Source: Fibrobacter sp.
GTDB taxonomy: Bacteria > Fibrobacterota > Fibrobacteria > Fibrobacterales > Fibrobacteraceae
DNA length: 14,126 nt
Reading direction: 5' to 3'
NCBI GenBank assembly: GCA_012841225.1
Contig: DUVD01000261.1
Span: forward strand, 1-14,126
Part shown: one piece after another, positions 1 to 7,643 of the stretch
How positions within the stretch are numbered: position 1 is the first letter of the stretch
How the letters are laid out: each line of letters opens with the position of its first letter
Notes under the pieces: generated by a model
Seen by the model: only the letters and a program-made list of their open reading frames with translations
Databases searched by the model: none
Told to the model about the DNA's origin: nothing
Position numbers and translations under genes: made by a program

Positions 1-479
1 TACTTGCCGATTCTTCTGTGTCTTGGAAGTCCGAGCATCGTGCCTTTACTCAAAAGGTGAAGATTAACTCACAAGAAGTCATTATCGCTAAGCCTCAAAC
101 CTTCATGAATCGAAGTGGGGACGCTGTTCAGCCTCTTTTAAGTTGGTACAAAATTCCTCCTGAGCGTTTGATCGTTTTAGTCGATGACGTGCAATTAGAT
201 TGCGGTAGAATTCGAGTTCGCGCTAAAGGTAGCCATGGCGGGCAAAATGGACTTCGTCATATTATTGAAAAAGTGGGTGACGGCTTTTCACGAGTCCGAT
301 TTGGCATAGGTAAATGCCCTCCTCAGTGGGACCTTGCCGACTGGGTTTTGTCTAAATTCACTATTGATGACGCTATTGCTTTTGAATCGACACTGAAACA
401 TGTTTCTCCTTTAATGAAGACCTTGCTTTTTAATGGAATTGACGCTTGTATGGAGCGTTACAATGGTCCTTTGCTTTAA
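1..479 (+). CDS. pth: Peptidyl-tRNA hydrolase, 5' end outside the window
   Basis: Cytosolic enzyme that cleaves peptidyl-tRNAs released from stalled ribosomes, recycling tRNA. The reading frame is open from base 3 to the TAA at 477-479, so the gene is cut by the window edge; the GTG at 18 is an internal valine codon, not the start. Visible family motifs are PQTFMN (substrate-binding Asn), VLVDDVQLDCG (the conserved Asp of the DE/DD-L motif), GSHGGQNGL (second conserved Asn) and RVRFGIG. The missing part should hold the N-terminal GLGNPG stretch and the catalytic His, roughly 35-45 residues judging from family length. guaB begins 46 nt downstream on the same strand. The identification is firm; integrity of the 5' end cannot be judged here. 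Confidence 0.95.
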   Translation, partial: LADSSVSWKSEHRAFTQKVKINSQEVIIAKPQTFMNRSGDAVQPLLSWYKIPPERLIVLVDDVQLDCGRIRVRAKGSHGGQNGLRHIIEKVGDGFSRVRFGIGKCPPQWDLADWVLSKFTIDDAIAFESTLKHVSPLMKTLLFNGIDACMERYNGPLL

Positions 480-512
480 TTTTTTTTTTATTTTTCAATG
501 TAATATTTGGAA

Positions 513-519
513 AAAGAGG
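513..519 (+). promoter_or_regulatory. Ribosome binding site that sets the guaB start
   Basis: An AAAGAGG stretch lies 5 nt before the ATG at 525. A TTG in the same frame at 507 would add six residues, but it lies upstream of this site and gives a sequence not expected at an IMPDH N-terminus, so ATG 525 is preferred. Confidence 0.6.
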
Positions 520-524
520 TTTGT

Positions 525-1982
525 ATGCGTTTAATTGATGAGGCTTTAACTTTTGATGATGTTCTGCTCGTCCCCGGCAAGTCCAATGTATTGCCCGCTA
601 AGACAGACGTGAGCACCGTACTTTCAGCAAACTTGAAGTTGAATATACCGATTGTGAGTGCGGCAATGGATACCATTACCACAGCACCTCTTGCTATTTC
701 GCTTGCTTTACTCGGAGGCATTGGAGTCATTCATAAAAACATGCCTATTGATACACAAGCAGAAGAAGTCCGCACTGTCAAGCGCTGGCAGTCAGGGATT
801 GTTTTCAATCCAATCACTTTAAATGCAGACCAGCCCGTTAGCGATGCTATTGAAATGCGTGCTCGTCTTAAGGTAAGTGGCTTTCCGATTCTCTCTAAAG
901 GGAAATTAATTGGCATGCTTACCAGTCGCGACCTCCGAACAATTACAGACACGACTATTAAAATTTCTGAGGTCATGACAAAAGAACTCATTACGGCCTC
1001 ACCTAAAGTAAAACTATCTAAGGCTAAAGAAATTTTAAATTCCAATCGCATTGAGAAACTGCCTTTAGTCGATAGTGCGGGTAATCTAAAAGGCCTCGTC
1101 ACTATGACGGATATTTTAAAAAGAGAGAGCAACCCAGAAGCTAGTCTCGATAATAACGAGCAGCTCCTCGTCGCTGCGGCTGTGGGTACTTCTGCAGACA
1201 CGCTCGATCGCGTGATGGCTCTTGTGGATGCTGGCGTCGATATGCTTGTTGTTGATACGGCTCACGGTCATCATATTGGTGTTCGTAATATGGTTAAAAC
1301 GCTCCGCAAAAAATACCCAAAACTCACTATTTGCGCTGGTAATGTAGCGACTGCCGCGGCGGTTACTGAACTTGCAAAATGCGGTGCTGATATTGTAAAA
1401 GTGGGGATTGGCCCTGGTTCTATTTGCACCACGCGTGTGGTAGCTGGTGTTGGAGTTCCTCAATTTACAGCGATTGTAGATTGCGCTGCTGCAGCTCGCA
1501 AAGCAGGGATTACGATTATTGCCGATGGTGGTATTAAATACTCGGGCGATATTGCTAAGGCTTTAGCAGCTGGGGCAAATGCAGTGATGCTTGGGAGTCT
1601 TTTTGCTGGTACAGAAGAAAGCCCAGGAGAGATTATCCTTGCCGATGGCAGGAGTTTTAAAAGCTACCGTGGAATGGGTTCAATTGGCGCCATGAAAGAA
1701 GGTTCCAAAGATCGCTACTTCCAATCCGATATTAAAGAAGACGCTAAATTTGTGCCAGAAGGCATCGAAGGGCGTGTGCCATATAAGGGGCCACTTCGTG
1801 ATACCATTTATCAGTTGGTCGGTGGTATTCATCAAGCGATGGGTTATGTTGGTGCCAACAATATAGAAGAGATGTTTAAAAAATCTACTTTTGTTCGCAT
1901 AACCAATGCAGGCCTTAGAGAATCGCACCCCCATGATGTGACTATTACCAAAGAAGCGCCTAACTATAGAGCCTCTGAGTAA
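525..1982 (+). CDS. guaB: Inosine-5'-monophosphate dehydrogenase
   Basis: Oxidises IMP to XMP with NAD+, the committed step of GMP synthesis. The 485-residue product has full family length. The TIM-barrel catalytic domain is split by a CBS-domain pair at about residues 90-205 (seen as SDAIEMRARLKVSGFPIL and KLPLVDSAGNLKGLVT), the usual site of nucleotide regulation. The catalytic loop GPGSICTTR places the active-site Cys at residue 301. The NAD-side GAGVDMLVVDTAHGH-type segment, the phosphate-binding IADGGIKYSGD, and the mobile-flap Arg-Tyr dyad (R397-Y398 in DRYFQ) followed by EGRVPYKG are all present. The ATG at 525 is supported by an upstream AAAGAGG. Nothing suggests damage. The next gene starts 2 nt after the stop, so the two are probably co-transcribed. 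Confidence 0.97.
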   Translation: MRLIDEALTFDDVLLVPGKSNVLPAKTDVSTVLSANLKLNIPIVSAAMDTITTAPLAISLALLGGIGVIHKNMPIDTQAEEVRTVKRWQSGIVFNPITLNADQPVSDAIEMRARLKVSGFPILSKGKLIGMLTSRDLRTITDTTIKISEVMTKELITASPKVKLSKAKEILNSNRIEKLPLVDSAGNLKGLVTMTDILKRESNPEASLDNNEQLLVAAAVGTSADTLDRVMALVDAGVDMLVVDTAHGHHIGVRNMVKTLRKKYPKLTICAGNVATAAAVTELAKCGADIVKVGIGPGSICTTRVVAGVGVPQFTAIVDCAAAARKAGITIIADGGIKYSGDIAKALAAGANAVMLGSLFAGTEESPGEIILADGRSFKSYRGMGSIGAMKEGSKDRYFQSDIKEDAKFVPEGIEGRVPYKGPLRDTIYQLVGGIHQAMGYVGANNIEEMFKKSTFVRITNAGLRESHPHDVTITKEAPNYRASE

Positions 1983-1984
1983 TT

Positions 1985-2596
1985 ATGTTATTTAAAGACA
2001 ACTTGGTCGTCATCACAAGTCCTGAGGATTTTGCCGACGAGCATGTTCTGATTGAGAGAATGTTTCAGCAGGGTTTGTCTAAATTGCATGTTCGAAAACC
2101 AGGCCGCTCTAAGCAGGGCCTAGATTATTGGCTTTTAGGCTTAGGTCTCGAGTATCGTTCTCGCTGCATTTTGCATAGCGATTTAAATACGGCATTAGAC
2201 TTAGAAGTTGGTGGTTTTCATGCGAATGCGTCATTCTTTGCTAACCCTATTTCTACTCCCAAGCCGCCTTCTTTTTCTTATAGTGCGTCTTGCCATTCAT
2301 TAAAAGAAATCGAAGACTTACCTCCAGAAGTTGACTATACTTTTTTAAGCCCAATTTATGATTCTATTTCTAAAGAAGGGTACCACTCGGCATTTTCTAA
2401 TAAAGAGCTAAAGGTTTTCTTTGACCTTCACCGAGAAAAAACGCTTTCTTTGGTTTATGCTTTAGGCGGCATAGATAAAGACAACTTAGAAGAAGTGAAA
2501 GAGTTGGGGTTTTCTGGTGCAGCCCTACTTGGGGGCATTTGGAATTATGCCGACCCATTAAATGCTTGGATTAAAGCATCCGCTAGCCTAAAATAA
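1985..2596 (+). CDS. ThiE/TenI-like thiamine phosphate synthase family protein
   Basis: A 203-residue TIM-barrel protein of the ThiE/TenI superfamily. Recognisable landmarks are LHVRKPG (34-40), SASCHS (100-105), FLSPIYDSISKEGY (120-133), ALGGI (159-163) and GAALLGGIW (178-186). True ThiE joins HMP pyrophosphate to the thiazole phosphate using Mg2+ held by Asp residues in an IND motif and in a GVHLGQxD-type motif. Here those places read ILHSD (62-66) and GGFHANAS (76-83), so the expected acidic ligands are not in place. This looks closer to TenI (thiazole tautomerase) or to the ThiE-like proteins of Bacteroidota with LSPIFDSISK motifs; I know these as a family style and have not verified them here. 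It starts 2 nt after guaB. thiD lies about 1.4 kb downstream, so a thiamine role is plausible. Fold assignment is strong, exact reaction open. Confidence 0.75.
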   Translation: MLFKDNLVVITSPEDFADEHVLIERMFQQGLSKLHVRKPGRSKQGLDYWLLGLGLEYRSRCILHSDLNTALDLEVGGFHANASFFANPISTPKPPSFSYSASCHSLKEIEDLPPEVDYTFLSPIYDSISKEGYHSAFSNKELKVFFDLHREKTLSLVYALGGIDKDNLEEVKELGFSGAALLGGIWNYADPLNAWIKASASLK

Positions 2597-2631
2597 TTTA
2601 CCATAGTCAGTTTAACTTTTGCTACAGATTA

Positions 2632-3796
2632 TTAAAATTCGTCTATTAGCACTTTATAAGTTGGGTCTTCATAGATATTCACATCAATTAGTGAGTCAGC
2701 ATTAGATAATAATTTCTGACAATCAGAACTCAAGTGCTTAAGACGAACAATTTTTCCAGTTTTTTGATAGCGAGCGGTAAGCTTGTTCAATGCCTCAATC
2801 GCAGACATGTCTACCACCCGACTTTCTTTAAAGTCAATGATAATTTCTTTTGGATCGTTTAACACATCAAACTTATCGTTAAATGTACTCACAGAACCAA
2901 AGAATAATGGGCCATAGATTTCATAGTGCTTAGTATCTCCTTCAATGCGCTTACGAGCGCGAATACGGGTGGCATTGTCCCAAGCAAATACAAGGGCTGA
3001 GATTATTACACCAATAAGAACTGCCAAGGCTAAATTATTTAAAAATACTGTCACTAGAGTTACCATAATCATAACAAAGATGCCATAATTACAGCGTAAG
3101 GAAAAATAGTTTGCAACAGGTCTAAACTAAAAGGAACATCAGGAAAATGGAACGGAGGAAAGCCACCGCTAATAGAGGCTATATCGCAACAGTTTTAGTA
3201 TCAATATTAAATCCCGCTACCACACCAAAAACAACGAGAATAGCAACAAGAGATGAAGGAACCGCTTTTGTTAATTTTGGAAGTCCCCAGATAATAAACA
3301 TAGCTAAGGCAACAAGGCTAAGCATAGTTACTAGTGGAGCCCCTACAAGCCATGCCCCTTTCTCATCATGGAACTGTTGCATTTGAGCTAAGAAAATAAT
3401 TAGCGCAAGCCCATTAACAAATCCAAACACTACAGAATGCGGCACTAATCACATAAACCGACCTAGTCGTAAAAACCCTGCTGTTATTTGTATTATACCT
3501 GCAAGAATTACTGTAGCATAAACGTATTCTACACCATGGGTTAAAACTAATGGAGCTATTACTACTGCTACAGCGCCAGTTGCTCCCGAAATCATTCCTG
3601 GACGACCACCAAAAATGGATGTTATAATACCAATTATGAAGGCGGCATATAAACCAGTAAGAGGAGAAAGCCCGGCGATTAAAGCGAAAGCAACTGCTTC
3701 TGGAATTAAAGCCAAGGCAACTGTTAAACCAGAAAGCGACTCTGTTTTAAAGTTTATTCCTTTTGTTTTTGCAAATATTTTTAACACTTTCTGCAT
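2632..3796 (-). pseudogene. SulP-family anion transporter, inactivated (nonsense, frameshift and internal deletion)
   Basis: Remnant of a SulP/SLC26-type inner-membrane transporter (sulfate, bicarbonate or similar anions) with a C-terminal STAS domain. Reading from 3796 leftwards, the N-terminal transmembrane part (SGLTVALALIPEAVAFALIAG, GGRPGMISGATGAVAVV) runs to an in-frame TGA at 3449-3451, in the context RLGRFM-stop-LVPHSVVFGFVNGLA. The family has Arg there, so CGA to TGA is the likely change. In the same frame the protein continues to FNIDTKTV near 3190, where loss of one base (GTTGCGATA where GTTGGCGATA would give VGDIAS) shifts the frame. The shifted frame reads SISGGFPPFHFPDVPFS and PYAVIMAS. 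At about 3078-3081 the text jumps to FVMIMVTLVTVFLNN, with roughly 100-120 codons missing compared with the family. The rest, ALVFAW to the STAS domain (IIIDFKESRVVDMSAIEAL), is intact to the TAA at 2632-2634. Confidence 0.9.
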
Positions 3797-3976
3797 GAAA
3801 ACCCATTAGACTAAATTAATTTATAGAAAAATAATGAGGTAATAAAAAACCAATAATTCTATTTTGTTCAACGACGCAAAGCTAGAATACAAACCAATGA
3901 AGTCAATTAAATCTTACAGTATAATGAATTAAATAAAATACAGTTTAACGCCCAAAATAAATACTATTTTATTCTT
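3797..3976. other. Intergenic region between the SulP remnant and thiD
   Basis: A 180-nt AT-rich region between divergent reading directions. It holds a consensus TATAAT at 3920-3925, described separately, and a stretch at 3869-3900 that resembles part of the repeats at the right end of the window. I saw no TPP riboswitch core motifs and no small ORF worth calling. Confidence 0.6.
3920..3925 (+). promoter_or_regulatory. Candidate -10 element for thiD
   Basis: A perfect TATAAT lies 51 nt before the thiD start. No good -35 hexamer sits 16-18 nt upstream (ATGAAG at 3897-3902 is poor), and the surroundings are so AT-rich that chance is a real possibility. The opposite strand also reads TATACT here (3919-3924), which could have served the decayed SulP gene. 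Confidence 0.3.
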
Positions 3977-4729
3977 GTGAACACTAAAAATAATTTACCA
4001 TTTGCATTAACAGTGGCGGGCTTTGATGGCTCCGGTGGTGCAGGCATTCTTGCCGATATAAAAGCCTTTGAATACTTTGGTGTTTATGGCCAAGCGGTGT
4101 GTACTGCAAACACGGTTCAAAATGAATCTGATTTTATTTCTCCTGGCTTTTTACCATGGGAGTCCATTCTTATACAACTAAATGCCTTGTATCAAAAGCG
4201 TTCTTTTGATTTTATAAAAATAGGCTTGATTTCTAATTCTTTAATACTCAAAAAAATTGTGCGGTACATTCGAGAGCGTTCACCGGATGCCTTTATTATC
4301 TGGGACCCCATTGTTAGTGCCAGTGCGGGCTACGAGTTTTTTTCGGGCGAAGAAGCCGAAGCTTTTTTCCCTTTGCTTCAAGATATAGATTTAATCACGC
4401 CTAATCAAAAAGAATTTATATACCTAGGTTTAGGCTTAGCTGCCTCTCGAGATGAGGTCGCCATTGGTTCAGATTTTGCAGTTCTTTTAAAGGGCGGGCA
4501 CCAGCAAGGGCCGTTATCGACAGATGTTTTGTGGCATGAAAATCAACAGTATAAATTCTCTTCAACGCGATTACCTGGTCCAGGAAAACACGGCACTGGA
4601 TGCACTTTGTCTGCGGCTATTCTTGCAAACCTCGCTTTAGGGAAAACGCTTGTCGAATCTTGTGAAATAGCCAAGCGCTATTTGGATCAGTTCCTAAAAG
4701 GCGGTGAAGGCCTTTTAGGAAGATCTTAA
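3977..4729 (+). CDS. thiD: Hydroxymethylpyrimidine (phosphate) kinase
   Basis: Ribokinase-fold enzyme of thiamine biosynthesis and salvage that phosphorylates HMP and HMP-P to the pyrophosphate used by ThiE. The product is 250 residues, slightly shorter than the usual 260-270. Family features are AGFDGSGGAGILADIKAF (14-31), the GVYGQAVCTANTVQN substrate region, WDPIVSASAGYEF, LITPNQKEF, LLKGGH and the anion-hole signature PGKHGTGC (202-209) with the conserved Cys at 209. The start is a GTG with no clear Shine-Dalgarno sequence; it leaves only ten residues before the conserved core, which matches the family, and no better in-frame start is seen. The last codons coincide with a perfect 12-bp inverted repeat. 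It is convergent with typA, with 7 nt between stops. Confidence 0.92.
   Translation: MNTKNNLPFALTVAGFDGSGGAGILADIKAFEYFGVYGQAVCTANTVQNESDFISPGFLPWESILIQLNALYQKRSFDFIKIGLISNSLILKKIVRYIRERSPDAFIIWDPIVSASAGYEFFSGEEAEAFFPLLQDIDLITPNQKEFIYLGLGLAASRDEVAIGSDFAVLLKGGHQQGPLSTDVLWHENQQYKFSSTRLPGPGKHGTGCTLSAAILANLALGKTLVESCEIAKRYLDQFLKGGEGLLGRS
4691..4721. other. Perfect 12-bp inverted repeat in the 3' end of thiD
   Basis: TTCCTAAAAGGC at 4691-4702 and its exact reverse complement at 4710-4721 enclose a 7-nt loop (4703-4709). The hairpin ends 5 nt before the thiD stop codon and lies just before the convergent typA end. No T-run follows on either strand, so it is not a standard intrinsic terminator. It could stop transcription with help from a factor, protect the mRNA end, or reduce antisense read-through between the convergent genes. 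Confidence 0.55.
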
Positions 4730-4736
4730 CTCATTC

Positions 4737-6563
4737 TTATTCTGAATCGGACCTAGACTCTTGCTTACGCTTATTAGGGTCTAATGTACTCTTTCGAACG
4801 CGTAGCATTTCTGGGGTCATTTCAATGCATTCATCATCATTGATAAAAGTCACGCACTCTTCGAGAGTTAAACGACGGTATGGAGTCAATTGAATGTTAT
4901 CATCAGAACCAGAAGCACGCATGTTGGTTAAATGCTTTCCTTTGGTTACGTTAACAATAATATCATCATTGCGATTGTGTTCGCCGATAATCATGCCAGG
5001 GTACACTTCGGCACCAGGAGGGATAATCATGTAGCCACGTTCTTCCAATTTAGCTAAGGCATAAGCAGATGCATCGCCAGCCTCTTTGGCTATCATAACG
5101 CCATTGGTACGCGATGGGATATCACCTTTAAACGCTTGGTATTCTAAGAATATGGATTGAGATACGGCGTAGCCCTTAGATACTGAAAGCAATATAGGGC
5201 GAAGTCCAATCATGCCACGGCTTGGGATGGTGTATTCCAAAAAAACTCGATTGTTATCATCTTGAACCATATTGACCATTTCGCCCTTGCGTTTACCAAG
5301 CTCTTCGATCACAGCTCCACTGTACTCTGCAGGGAGTTCTACTTTAAAGTTTTCGACAGGTTCTAATAACTTACCATCTGCACCTTTCTTAAAAATAACC
5401 TGTGGACTACCGATGGTAAATTCGTAAGCCTCGCGACGCATGTTTTCGATGAGGATTGTCAAATGAAGAATACCTCGTCCAGAAACACTGAATGTGCTTG
5501 CTCCACCTACTTTTTCAACTAAGAGCGCAGGGTCAGACATGTGTGCCCTTTCTAAACGCTCTAACAAATGGTTTCCGGTTAAAAACTTACCGCCGTACTT
5601 ACCTGCTAGAGGAGACGTATTAACAGTAAAAAGCATGGAGATGGTAGGTGGGTCAATATGAATACGTGGCAAATGAACTGGGTTTGCTACAGCAGATAAA
5701 GTATCACCGATATCAAACTTTTCTAAGCCTGCTATTAAAATAATGTTTCCAGGTCCTGCTTCTTCGACTGCTTGGGGGGTTGTTCCTTCGTAGCGGAATA
5801 CTTTTTGAATTCGAAGTTGGCGAGTGGTACCATCTGCCAAGGATTGAGCTACGGTAAGGCCTGGTCTGAACGTGCCTTCCCTGACGCGCCCAACGGCTAG
5901 ACGACCTAAAAAGCCCGAGTATTCAAGTGAAGCAATTTGTAATAGAGGTGGAGCTTTGGGATCACCTTTTGGATCGGGAATGCGCTCTATTATAAGATCC
6001 ATCAAGATCCTAAAGTCGCCATTCTCATCCCCAAGTTCCCGACGACAAATGCCTTTACGTCCGCTGCCAAAAACGTGAGCAAAGTCAAGTTGCTCTTCTG
6101 TGGCGTTAAGCTCGCAAAACAGGTCAAATACCTTGTCGAGAGCAAGATGAGGATTGCAGCCGTCTCGATCTATTTTATTAATCACTACGATTGGGATCAA
6201 GCCTAGTTCGAGAGCTTTTTGTGTAACAAAACGTGTTTGAGCCATAGGCCCTTCAAAGGCATCCACCACTAGGAGTACGCCGTCCACTGTTCCTAGAACG
6301 CGTTCTACTTGACCGCCAAAGTCAGCATGCCCGGGTGTGTCGACAATATTAATGCTATAGCCTTTATAATTGGCATGCGCATTTTTTGATAGAATTGTAA
6401 TGCCGCGTTCTTTCTCCAAATTATCGGAGTCCATGACGCGATCTTGCATCACTTCATTTTCATGAAAAGAGCCGCATTGTCTAAGGAGTTGGTCGACCAA
6501 GGTTGTTTTGCCGTGATCAACGTGAGCGATAATCGCTATGTTTCTAATTTTTGATGTATGCAT
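4737..6563 (-). CDS. typA: Ribosome-associated GTPase TypA/BipA
   Basis: Translational GTPase related to EF-G that binds the 70S ribosome and assists large-subunit assembly and stress or low-temperature growth. The 608-residue length is standard. GTPase motifs are in order: G1 AHVDHGKTT (13-21), G2 RGITI (53-57), G3 DTPGH (75-79) and G4 NKID (129-132). The G5 position reads SGR inside FGSGRKG (165-171) where the E. coli protein has SAL, a modest variation. The EF-G-like domains II, III and V follow (for example GRGILHLTILIENMRREAYEFTIG read in pieces, GMIGLRPILLS), then the BipA-specific C-terminal domain with NVTKGKHLTNMRASGSDD read in pieces. It starts 91 nt from divergent ruvX and ends beside convergent thiD. 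Confidence 0.97.
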   Translation of the reverse strand: MHTSKIRNIAIIAHVDHGKTTLVDQLLRQCGSFHENEVMQDRVMDSDNLEKERGITILSKNAHANYKGYSINIVDTPGHADFGGQVERVLGTVDGVLLVVDAFEGPMAQTRFVTQKALELGLIPIVVINKIDRDGCNPHLALDKVFDLFCELNATEEQLDFAHVFGSGRKGICRRELGDENGDFRILMDLIIERIPDPKGDPKAPPLLQIASLEYSGFLGRLAVGRVREGTFRPGLTVAQSLADGTTRQLRIQKVFRYEGTTPQAVEEAGPGNIILIAGLEKFDIGDTLSAVANPVHLPRIHIDPPTISMLFTVNTSPLAGKYGGKFLTGNHLLERLERAHMSDPALLVEKVGGASTFSVSGRGILHLTILIENMRREAYEFTIGSPQVIFKKGADGKLLEPVENFKVELPAEYSGAVIEELGKRKGEMVNMVQDDNNRVFLEYTIPSRGMIGLRPILLSVSKGYAVSQSIFLEYQAFKGDIPSRTNGVMIAKEAGDASAYALAKLEERGYMIIPPGAEVYPGMIIGEHNRNDDIIVNVTKGKHLTNMRASGSDDNIQLTPYRRLTLEECVTFINDDECIEMTPEMLRVRKSTLDPNKRKQESRSDSE

Positions 6564-6654
6564 AATCCGCTTTTGATAAGAGGGCTAGGTAAAATCGATA
6601 GCCGTGCGAAATTTAGAAAGAACAGAACTATTTTGCAATTTTATATTTGTAAGT

Positions 6655-7065
6655 ATGAATTATTTATGCATTGATTACGGAGAAAGACGCGTCGGGCTTG
6701 CTATTGGTGATTCGGAACTCCGTTTTGCGTTCCCTCGAGAGACGATCGATCGCCAAGAACAAGACCTTTGGGCGCGCCTCGAGGAAATAATCACCAAAGA
6801 AAAAATGGACGCCCTTATCGTAGGGATGCCTTTTCACCCAGATGGGCGTAAAGAAGGTAAGAACGTGGTGGTAGAAGCATTTGTAGAGGAGTTGAAGAGT
6901 CATTTTCCTCATTTGCCCATTTTTACACAAGATGAATCTTATTCGAGCGTTGAGGCACTAAAGAAAACTTCTTATATGAGTCGTAAAAAAAAGAGGGATA
7001 AAGGGATTGTGGATAGAGCCGCTGCAGCAATTATTTTGCAAAACTGGTTAGACGGAAACACTTAA
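6655..7065 (+). CDS. ruvX: YqgF/RuvX-type putative Holliday junction resolvase
   Basis: RNase H-fold nuclease of 136 residues, the usual size for the family. Family members are linked to Holliday junction resolution and to processing of the 16S rRNA 5' end. The three catalytic acidic positions are visible: Asp7 in CIDYGERRVGLAIGD, Glu94 in TQDESYSS, and Asp120 in VDRAAAAIILQNWL. LIVGMPFHPDGR is the conserved central loop. An in-frame GTG at 6604 would add 17 residues (MRNLERTELFCNFIFVS) not seen in the family, so the ATG at 6655, immediately before the first beta strand, is chosen; there is no strong Shine-Dalgarno for either start. It is divergent from typA and followed after 21 nt by a receiver-like gene. 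Confidence 0.92.
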   Translation: MNYLCIDYGERRVGLAIGDSELRFAFPRETIDRQEQDLWARLEEIITKEKMDALIVGMPFHPDGRKEGKNVVVEAFVEELKSHFPHLPIFTQDESYSSVEALKKTSYMSRKKKRDKGIVDRAAAAIILQNWLDGNT

Positions 7066-7086
7066 GTTGCTATATTTAAGCGCAAT

Positions 7087-7578
7087 ATGACAAAACCAAT
7101 TGATAACGATACCAATATTCTCAACGAAAACGACGAAAATCTCGTCAAACCACCCTTAACAGAGACCGAAACAAAAACTCCTGCACCTCTTTCTGCAGCA
7201 GAACAAGCAGCTGCTGCACGTGATTATAGTGAACGTCATGTTTTGGTTTGGGAAGAAGACGATGAACGTTGTGGCATTGCAGTAGAAGTGCTCTCGGACT
7301 TGTTAATTGGTGCCTATGTGAAAGGGGTTAAAACAGAAAAAGAAGCGCTTGCTTTATTAGATGCAGGTGAATGGGATACTTTTGTTGTTGATTTTACTAC
7401 CGAAGGCGTTTCTATAAGTGAGTTTATTAAAAAAGTGAACAACCGCTTAGATGCTATTTTAGTCGCTATTTCTATGACGCCATTAAAGCTCCTGGAAGAA
7501 CGTGAAACCACTAAATTAGAGCCTCTACGCCGCTTGTTTGATTATGAAAAAAATGCAGTAGCTCCTATTCGCGCTTAA
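7087..7578 (+). CDS. Stand-alone receiver-like domain protein
   Basis: A 163-residue protein I recognise only at fold level. Residues 1-45 are low-complexity, rich in Asn, Asp, Glu, Thr, Pro and Ala, and probably disordered. From about residue 51 the pattern follows a response-regulator receiver: HVLVWEEDDER (beta 1 with acidic pair D58-D59), EALALLDAGEWDTFVVDF with a candidate phospho-acceptor D102, a candidate switch Thr131 in ISMTP, and K155 in DYEKNAV. The spacing D59-D102-T131-K155 closely resembles the CheY D13-D57-T87-K109 spacing. No output domain follows and no histidine kinase is nearby. It is probably co-transcribed with ruvX and ends just before a strong hairpin terminator. Target and phosphorylation are unknown; a degenerate pseudo-receiver is the alternative. 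Confidence 0.55.
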   Translation: MTKPIDNDTNILNENDENLVKPPLTETETKTPAPLSAAEQAAAARDYSERHVLVWEEDDERCGIAVEVLSDLLIGAYVKGVKTEKEALALLDAGEWDTFVVDFTTEGVSISEFIKKVNNRLDAILVAISMTPLKLLEERETTKLEPLRRLFDYEKNAVAPIRA

Positions 7579-7594
7579 TTTTTTTGTTTCATCT

Positions 7595-7627
7595 AAAAAA
7601 AAAGACCGATTTAATCGGTCCTTTTTT
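7595..7627. terminator. Bidirectional intrinsic terminator
   Basis: A 7-bp GC-containing stem GACCGAT / ATCGGTC (7604-7610 with 7614-7620, loop TTA) is flanked by nine A on the left and CTTTTTT on the right. It can therefore end transcription of the receiver-like gene on + and of the MauE-like gene on -, which converge here. Confidence 0.9.
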
Positions 7628-7643
7628 ATTTATACTCATTTTT

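Noticed and set aside
488..1934. Several minus-strand open frames opposite guaB
   Set aside because: They lie fully within guaB, have no recognisable motifs or starts, and are shadows of a strongly conserved gene.
3449..3451. TGA in the SulP gene read as selenocysteine or by programmed recoding
   Set aside because: The position is Arg in the family and two further lesions downstream break the gene, so a nonsense mutation is simpler.
3797..3976. TPP riboswitch upstream of thiD
   Set aside because: Neither the CUGAGA nor the ACCUGA-type core motif is present, and no convincing multi-helix pattern was seen.
6604..6654. GTG start giving ruvX 17 extra residues
   Set aside because: The extra residues do not fit the family, whose proteins begin right before the IDYG strand; ATG 6655 gives standard length.
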